Assembly (NCBI GenBank): GCA_046294735.1
Contig: JBKBKB010000005.1
Location: 1 to 64,000, forward strand
Origin: 34-65-8 sp046294735
GTDB lineage: Bacteria; Pseudomonadota; Alphaproteobacteria; Sphingomonadales; Sphingomonadaceae
DNA: 64,000 bases
Direction: 5' to 3'
Numbering within the stretch: position 1 is the first letter of the stretch; each line of letters opens with the position of its first letter. Shown piece after piece: positions 58,839 through 64,000 of the stretch. The position numbers and the translations under genes were made by a program. Under the pieces are notes generated by a model. It saw only the letters and a list, made by a program, of their open reading frames with translations. It made no database searches and was not told the DNA's origin.

Positions 58839-60401
58839 GTGACACGGCCAAGGACCCATATCTTCCGGCTGCTCAAGTGGGGCCGCACGCTGGCAAAGCA
58901 TGGCGCGCTGCGCGGGATCGAGAACGATCCCAACACCCCGCCACCGGTCAAGCGGCTGGCCCGGATTGCCCGGTTCGGCACGGTCCAGCCGCGCGTGCCT
59001 GACTATGCCGGCGCCTTCCAGGATATCGGTCCGGCTGCGATCAAGCTCGGGCAGACGCTCGCCACCCGGCCCGACTTGGTCGGCGAGGAGGCGGCGCACA
59101 ACCTGCTGTCCCTGCAGGACAGCCTGCCGCCGGTGCCCTTTGCCGAGATCCGCGCGGCGATTGAATCGAGCTTCGGCCAGCCGCTCGAGATGCTCTACAG
59201 CCATGTCGAGGAGGAGCCGGTCGGCGCCGCATCCATCGCCCAGGTGCACAAGGGCGTGACCACCGAAGGGCGGCAGGTTGCGATCAAGGTCCTGCGTCCC
59301 GGCATCCGGGAAAAGTTCGCCCGCGATATCGAAACCTATGAATGGGCGGCGGCGCACGTCGAAGCAATGGGCGGCGAAGCGCAGCGATTGCGCCCGCGTC
59401 TGACCATTGCCAATTTCAAACGCTGGACCCTGCGCGAACTCGACCTGCGGCGCGAGGCGGCATCAGCCAGCGAACTGGCGGACGCGATGCGGGCCATTCC
59501 CGGCTACCACATCCCCGCAATCGACTGGGACCGGACCAATGGCCGGGTGATGACGGTCGAATGGGTCGACGGAGTCAAGATTTCCCGGCGGGACGATCTG
59601 GTCGCTGCCGGGCACGACCTGCCGGATCTGGCGAAGCGGCTGGTCCTCGCGTTCCTGACCCAGGCGATCAGTGCCGGATTCTTCCATGCGGACATGCACC
59701 AGGGCAACCTGTTCGTGAAGGCAGACGGCACGATCGTCGCGATCGATTTCGGGATCATGGGCCGGATCGACCGGCGCGCGCGGATGTGGCTGGCGGAGAT
59801 TCTCTACGGCCTGACCACCGGCAATTACCGCCGGGTGGCGGAAATCCATTTCGAGGCGCAATATGTGCCCAGCTATCACAACGTCGACGAGTTCGCGACC
59901 GCCCTGCGCGCAGTGGGCGAGCCGATGCGGGGCAAGCCGGTCAGCGAGCTCAGCGTTGGTCAGATGCTTGACGGACTGTTTGCCATCACCCGCGATTTCG
60001 ACATGAAGACCCAGCCGCACCTGCTGCTGCTGCAGAAGACGATGGTGATGGTCGAGGGCATCGCCACCCAGCTCAATCCCGAGATCAATATGTGGGATGT
60101 GGCGGCTCCGTTCGTGCGCGAATGGATCCGCGGTGAACTGGGGCCGGAATCGGCTCTGGCCGACCGGATCCGCGAGGATACCGACACCCTGCTGCGGATC
60201 CCGGGGCTGGTCCGCCGGCTGGAGGAGCAATACCCGCCCAAAGGCGGCGCGCCCGAACCGCCACCGCTGCCCGATATTCCGCTGATGTGGGACAAGCCGG
60301 TGCGAAGCGAACGGCGCTGGCCGGGTTACCTGTTCGCGGCTCTGGTTGGCGGCGCTGCGGTGGCAGGAGCAAGCGCGCTCGGCTGGATCGGGTCGCTCTA
60401 G
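58839..60401 (+). CDS. ubiB: Ubiquinone biosynthesis kinase-like protein UbiB
   Basis: The 520-aa ABC1/UbiB atypical kinase has KxGQ in AAIKLGQTLATRPD, the Ala-rich loop VGAASIAQVH, the catalytic HADMHQGN and the metal site DFGIMGRI. One or two C-terminal membrane segments anchor it (GYLFAALVGGAAVAG). UbiB supports ubiquinone synthesis at the membrane. The start is GTG 58839, 4 nt after the ubiE stop, so the genes are coupled. Confidence 0.96.
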   Translation: MTRPRTHIFRLLKWGRTLAKHGALRGIENDPNTPPPVKRLARIARFGTVQPRVPDYAGAFQDIGPAAIKLGQTLATRPDLVGEEAAHNLLSLQDSLPPVPFAEIRAAIESSFGQPLEMLYSHVEEEPVGAASIAQVHKGVTTEGRQVAIKVLRPGIREKFARDIETYEWAAAHVEAMGGEAQRLRPRLTIANFKRWTLRELDLRREAASASELADAMRAIPGYHIPAIDWDRTNGRVMTVEWVDGVKISRRDDLVAAGHDLPDLAKRLVLAFLTQAISAGFFHADMHQGNLFVKADGTIVAIDFGIMGRIDRRARMWLAEILYGLTTGNYRRVAEIHFEAQYVPSYHNVDEFATALRAVGEPMRGKPVSELSVGQMLDGLFAITRDFDMKTQPHLLLLQKTMVMVEGIATQLNPEINMWDVAAPFVREWIRGELGPESALADRIREDTDTLLRIPGLVRRLEEQYPPKGGAPEPPPLPDIPLMWDKPVRSERRWPGYLFAALVGGAAVAGASALGWIGSL

Positions 60402-60787
60402 CGGGCCCGGTGCGGCAGAACCCGGCTGGCGATGAGCAGCACGATGACCATGACCGCTTCGACCAGCATCGGCATCCAGTAACCGTTCCACGGCCCGTCC
60501 ACCGCCAGGCCGACGAACCGGCCCAGCAGGGCGACGCCGAACAGGCCGGCTGGAACCAGCAGCAGGTCGCCATTGCGGCGCCATGCGCCCACCATCATGC
60601 ACACCGCGCCGACCACGAAGAACGCGGTCATGTCGGCCCGGATCGAGGCGAGACCCTGTGCGCTGTTGGGGGACAGGCCGAAATCGGTGCCTGCAGCCAC
60701 CGGATCGAACATGAACCCGAAACCCATGAACAGGAACAGCAGCCCCGCTGCAAAAATCACGCCTGTCAGCACTACCCGCATTGTCAT
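60398..60787 (-). CDS. DUF4345-type small membrane protein
   Basis: This 129-aa protein has about four hydrophobic segments with the pattern DFGLSPNSAQGLASIRADMTAFF, typical of DUF4345. The function is unknown. It is convergent with ubiB, overlapping by 4 bp, and divergent from coaBC. ATG 60787 or 60781 may be used. Confidence 0.8.
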   Translation of the reverse strand: MTMRVVLTGVIFAAGLLFLFMGFGFMFDPVAAGTDFGLSPNSAQGLASIRADMTAFFVVGAVCMMVGAWRRNGDLLLVPAGLFGVALLGRFVGLAVDGPWNGYWMPMLVEAVMVIVLLIASRVLPHRAR

Positions 60788-61004
60788 CCTTCCCTTGTCG
60801 CTCTCGCGTTGTCCCAGCAGGTTACCAAGGCGATAGGGATAAGTCGCCAGACAAAATTATCCCTGTCCGGCCCAAGTCGCAGCAACGGGGGCTGGCGCGG
60901 GGCCGCCGGGATGGTTAACCTTGCCGATACAAGGCAGAAACATGGGGGATCGGGTCGATGACGCCCAGCACGGGCAACGGGCACTGCAGTGGGGGAGCGC
61001 TCCA

Positions 61005-62633
61005 GTGAGCGCGGGCGGTTTCCCACGCATCCTGCTGGTGGTCGGCGGCGGGATCGCCGCCTACAAGTCATGCGAGCTGGTCCGCCTGATCCGCAAGGGC
61101 GGTGGATCGGTGACCTGCGTGGTGACGGCCGGGGGGCAGCAATTCGTCACCCCGATGGCGCTGGCTGCGCTCAGCGAGAACCCGGTCTATACCACCTTGT
61201 GGGACCTCAAGAACGAAGCCGAGATGGGCCACATCCAGCTCAGCCGCGAAGCCGACCTGGTCGTCGTTTGCCCGGCCACGGCCGACCTGCTGGCCAAGAT
61301 GACCGCAGGGATCGCCGATGATCTCGCCACCACACTGATCCTCGCGACGGACAAACCGGTCATGGTGATCCCGGCCATGAATGTGCGGATGTGGCAGCAT
61401 GAAGCCACCCAGCGTAACATTGCCTGGCTGCGCCAGGCCGGAGTCGAGGTGATCGATCCCGATGATGGCGCGATGGCGTGCGGCGAATTCGGGCCCGGCC
61501 GCCTCCCTGACCCGGAGGTGATCTGGGCCGAGATCGCCGCCCGCTTCGGGATGGTGGCCGATTGTGAGCCACGCGCTCCGACCGATCTGCTCGAAGCACT
61601 GGAGCCAGAGCCGGAGGTCCGCCCGCGTGGCGGCGGGCTTGGGGGTGGGTTGGGCGGCCTGCTGTCCTCGCTGATCCCGCGCTCGACCCCACGCCGCAGC
61701 GCCGAGGTGGTGGAAGCGCAATGGAGCGAAGCCGGGGATGAGCGCCTGCCGGAGGAGCAAGCCGACCAGCCGCACGAGCCGGTTGCGGATCCCGCTTCAG
61801 GGGCCGGCTTGCTGGCCTCCAAGGGGCGGGCCGCCGCGGCTCCGCCGACCGATCCCGACGCGCTCAACCAGACGGTCGGGATGGCGGCCGGGGCGCCGGA
61901 AGTGTTAGTGGAGGATCCGCTGGCAGGCCAGCCCGACTTCGCGCAAGAACCGACCCATCGGCCGCTCTATGGCCGCCATGTGCTGGTCACCGCCGGGCCG
62001 ACCCACGAGCCGATCGATCCGGTGCGCTACATCGCCAACCGATCCAGCGGGAAGCAGGGCTTTGCCATTGCCGCAGCTGCCGCTGCGGCCGGCGCCCGGG
62101 TCACCCTGGTGGCGGGCCCAGTCCATCTCGACACGCCCCACGGGGTAGACCGGATTGATGTCGAATCCGCGCGCGAGATGGCAGATGCGGTCAAGCTGGC
62201 CCTGCCCGCCGATGTCGCGGTGATGGTGGCGGCGGTGGCGGACTGGCGGACCAAGGACTTCGCGGCGCACAAGATGAAGAAACGCGGGTCCGCCCCGCCG
62301 GCCCTGCTGCTGACGGAAAATCCCGACATTCTCGCCACAGTTGCAACGGGGAGCAAGCGCCCGGGTCTTCTGATCGGGTTTGCGGCGGAAACCGAAAACG
62401 TGGTCGAACATGCCGAGGCCAAGCGCAAGCGCAAGGGTGCGGACTGGATCGTGGCCAACGATGTTTCCGGCCCGACAGGTCAGAGCGTGATGGGTGGGGA
62501 AATGAACCGCGTCCACATCGTCACCGCGCGCGGGGTCGAACACCTTGAGGAAATGCCCAAAGACCGGGTGGCCGAAGCGCTGGTTGCGCGCATGGCCGAG
62601 GAACTGGAGCGGGAACTGAGCCGGCATGACTGA
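61005..62633 (+). CDS. coaBC: Phosphopantothenoylcysteine decarboxylase/synthetase CoaBC, extended
   Basis: CoaBC joins cysteine to phosphopantothenate and decarboxylates the product in CoA synthesis. CoaC marks are present: GHIQLSREAD (active His), PAMNVRMW and MACGEFGPGRLP (active Cys). CoaB marks are VTAGPTHEPIDPVRYI, AAVADWR and HKMKK. About 120 residues (roughly 203-319), Gly-, Pro- and Glu-rich, separate the two domains, giving 542 aa instead of about 400. GTG 61005 is chosen because GGGGGAG lies 7 nt upstream; ATG 60942 is an alternative. It overlaps dut by 8 bp. Confidence 0.94.
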   Translation: MSAGGFPRILLVVGGGIAAYKSCELVRLIRKGGGSVTCVVTAGGQQFVTPMALAALSENPVYTTLWDLKNEAEMGHIQLSREADLVVVCPATADLLAKMTAGIADDLATTLILATDKPVMVIPAMNVRMWQHEATQRNIAWLRQAGVEVIDPDDGAMACGEFGPGRLPDPEVIWAEIAARFGMVADCEPRAPTDLLEALEPEPEVRPRGGGLGGGLGGLLSSLIPRSTPRRSAEVVEAQWSEAGDERLPEEQADQPHEPVADPASGAGLLASKGRAAAAPPTDPDALNQTVGMAAGAPEVLVEDPLAGQPDFAQEPTHRPLYGRHVLVTAGPTHEPIDPVRYIANRSSGKQGFAIAAAAAAAGARVTLVAGPVHLDTPHGVDRIDVESAREMADAVKLALPADVAVMVAAVADWRTKDFAAHKMKKRGSAPPALLLTENPDILATVATGSKRPGLLIGFAAETENVVEHAEAKRKRKGADWIVANDVSGPTGQSVMGGEMNRVHIVTARGVEHLEEMPKDRVAEALVARMAEELERELSRHD

Positions 62634-63084
62634 ACCTGTTGCCGTTGCGCTGATGCGCCTGCCTCATGGCGAGGGGCTGGAACTGCCGGATTATGCGACG
62701 GCTGGGGCTGCGGGCATGGATGTCGTCTCGGCGGAGGACCTGGTGCTTGCCCCCGGTGCGTGCCACGCGGTTGCAACCGGCCTCGCCATGGCGATCCCAC
62801 CGGGCTACGAAATCCAGGTCCGGCCCCGTTCAGGCCTGGCCCTGAAGCACGGGATTACCGTGCCCAACACGCCCGGCACGATCGACAGTGATTACCGCGG
62901 TGAACTGAGGGTGATCCTGATCAACCATGGGCCCGGGCCGTTCGCGATTGCGCGCGGGGACCGGGTGGCGCAGTTGGTGCTCGCGCCCGTCACCCGGGCC
63001 GTGTGGCAGGAGGTGGCGCAGCTGGATGACACCGCGCGCGGGGCCGGCGGGTTCGGCTCGACCGGCGGGCACCAGCGGCTCTGA
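62626..63084 (+). CDS. dut: Deoxyuridine 5'-triphosphate nucleotidohydrolase Dut
   Basis: This 152-aa trimeric dUTPase has the five motifs: AGAAGMDV, PRSGLALKHG, TIDSDYRGEL, RGDRVAQLVLAPV and GAGGFGSTGG. It removes dUTP and supplies dUMP. It overlaps coaBC by 8 bp, as is usual in this cluster. Confidence 0.97.
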   Translation: MTEPVAVALMRLPHGEGLELPDYATAGAAGMDVVSAEDLVLAPGACHAVATGLAMAIPPGYEIQVRPRSGLALKHGITVPNTPGTIDSDYRGELRVILINHGPGPFAIARGDRVAQLVLAPVTRAVWQEVAQLDDTARGAGGFGSTGGHQRL

Positions 63085-63111
63085 CCGGGCCGCCCCGGAC
63101 CCGTTCCCGGA

Positions 63112-63630
63112 TCAGCGTAACCGGGCGACGAGACCGGTCAGCTTGAGCAGTTCGTCGTGGACCTTGGCCAGTTCCTTTTCGTACCACAGGTCGATCAGGA
63201 AGCTCATTTCACCGAGGAAGGCCGGAATTTCGCCTAGCACGAAGAAGTTGGCGGCCGACGCCGGCCCGGCTTCGCCGTTCCGGTTGGGCAGCTTGGCCCG
63301 GATGCCGTGACCCGAGACATAGGCCACCAGCTCGTCGATGTTCTGCTGCATTGCCGCCATGCGCATTTCGTTGGAGGCGGAGCGGGCGTGGCCGAGTTCT
63401 TCTTTCGCCCGCTCGACCAGCCGGGTGAGATAGGCGTAGCGGCGGTCGACCGCTTCACGCGACAGGCTGGTGGCCTGCATGATGAAATCATGCTGGATAC
63501 GGTGGCGGGCGGTATCGGGGTGTTCGCCTGCGGCAAATCCGGCGCTGCGCAGCGCGCCTACCTCCGCCCGCGCCGCGCACTCGGGCTTGTCGGCGGGAAC
63601 GGCCGCTTCGATCCTGCTCATCTCGTTCAT
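63112..63630 (-). CDS. Hypothetical cytosolic helical protein
   Basis: The 172-aa protein is rich in Ala, Glu and Arg and probably helical, with a Met/Gln-rich segment (MRMAAMQQNIDELVAYVSG) and a hydrophobic stretch ANFFVLGEIPAFLGEMSFLI. No family is recognised. The stop is 28 nt from the dut stop on the other strand. Confidence 0.6.
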   Translation of the reverse strand: MNEMSRIEAAVPADKPECAARAEVGALRSAGFAAGEHPDTARHRIQHDFIMQATSLSREAVDRRYAYLTRLVERAKEELGHARSASNEMRMAAMQQNIDELVAYVSGHGIRAKLPNRNGEAGPASAANFFVLGEIPAFLGEMSFLIDLWYEKELAKVHDELLKLTGLVARLR

Positions 63631-63755
63631 GCACGGGCCTTTCGTGGCGAAAGACCGGTCGATGCCAGATCAGGGTAAATTCCGAATTAAGGCTGTGCGC
63701 CGGGTCGGCCAGAGGCGCGCCGCAAGGCACCCTCCGGCCAGACCCTTCAGGCCCG

Positions 63756-64000
63756 TCAGTCGACCCGCCGGACGGTCTTCTTTTCCGGGGCGATCGAGAT
63801 GCGCACGGTCTCGCCCGAATTGCCGGGGAAGTCGGTAAACATCGCCTCGACCAGATTCGGCACCAGATGCGGCAGGCGGTTGGAGCTCGACAGCGCCTGG
63901 GCCTTGCCTTCGAACAGGCGCTGGCCGGTGGCGACATTGTCGATCTTCAGGTCGATCCCGCTGGTGTAGACGGTGTAGCTTTCCACTTCGCGCCCGCCGA
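63756..64000 (-). CDS. DUF4136 domain protein, 5' end outside the window
   Basis: Only the C-terminal 80 residues are present; the reading frame is open past the right edge. The pattern GREVESYTVYTSGIDLKI, then GQRLFEGKAQALS and NLVEAMFTDFPG, matches the end of DUF4136 lipoprotein-type proteins. The start and any signal lie beyond 64000. Confidence 0.72.
   Translation of the reverse strand, partial: GGREVESYTVYTSGIDLKIDNVATGQRLFEGKAQALSSSNRLPHLVPNLVEAMFTDFPGNSGETVRISIAPEKKTVRRVD

Noticed and set aside
1..64000. CRISPR array, prophage or IS element
   Set aside because: No regularly spaced repeats, transposase, integrase or phage structural genes were seen on either strand.

Overview
The window is about 65-70% GC, densely coded and chromosomal. 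Gene content points to an alphaproteobacterium of the order Sphingomonadales, probably an Erythrobacteraceae-type marine or freshwater heterotroph. This is inferred from the near-origin cluster dnaA / rpsT / mutM / ubiE-ubiB-coaBC-dut, the DUF4402, TraB, DUF853 (HerA-like) and fused pabBC genes, the Pho-controlled phosphate porin, and possible CcrM (GANTC) and CtrA-like sites. No plasmid, prophage, IS element or CRISPR array was seen. Two tRNA genes lie at the left edge: the 3' part of tRNA-Leu(GAG) and a complete tRNA-Gly(GCC).

Layout. 0.8-4.3 kb: thioredoxin-TPR chaperone, LON-substrate-binding-domain protein, and an unusual AT-richer coiled-coil membrane protein. 4.4-8.0 kb (minus): argB-yggT-folD-lipoprotein-marC. 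8.1-10.7 kb (plus): small membrane, lipoprotein and RedY-like genes with two membrane-anchored SNase-like proteins. 10.8-12.6 kb (minus): a NaeI-like restriction endonuclease and its cytosine methyltransferase, lower in GC than the flanks and probably acquired. 12.7-16.4 kb (minus): nrdB and nrdA, with a long leader carrying paired NrdR-like boxes. 16.4-21 kb (minus): alpha/beta hydrolase, TraB, nadB and an ABC ATPase. 21.2-23.6 kb (plus): two DUF4402 secreted proteins, a CHCC zinc-finger protein and a secreted FG-GAP-like protein. 23.6-31.9 kb (minus): GDYXXLXY/DUF2157/FAH-like membrane genes, a phosphate pair (pstS-like and oprP-like, each behind a Pho-box-like site), a thioesterase and an exported S9 peptidase. 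32-37.4 kb (plus): aminopeptidase P, VOC protein, EF-hand protein and a two-component system. 37.4-43 kb: HerA-like ATPase, pabBC, a pseudouridine synthase, arfB, rpmG and lolA. 43-46.4 kb: rnpA-yidD-yidC-yihA, the membrane-insertion cluster, here without rpmH. 46.5-54.8 kb: VOC, GST, S1/P1 nuclease, cupin, dapE, a cation symporter, nth, dapB, a class III sirtuin, a MoeB/ThiF-type enzyme and DUF983. 54.9-64 kb: dnaA, rpsT, mutM, ubiE-ubiB, DUF4345, coaBC-dut, and two minus-strand genes at the edge, one of them cut off.

How the genes work together. Housekeeping genes dominate: deoxynucleotide supply (nrdAB, dut), replication initiation (dnaA), base-excision repair (mutM, nth), ubiquinone (ubiE, ubiB), CoA, folate (folD, pabBC), NAD (nadB), arginine (argB) and lysine/peptidoglycan (dapE, dapB), plus envelope biogenesis (yidC, yidD, lolA). 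The accessory parts are the restriction-modification cassette, the coiled-coil membrane protein, the DUF4402 locus and the phosphate-starvation pair. Many neighbours overlap by 4 bp (ATGA or GTGA), which suggests translational coupling. I found no obviously new defence or mobile system. The strongest leads are the NaeI-like cassette, the nrdA and dnaA control regions, the coiled-coil membrane protein and the unusually long CoaBC.
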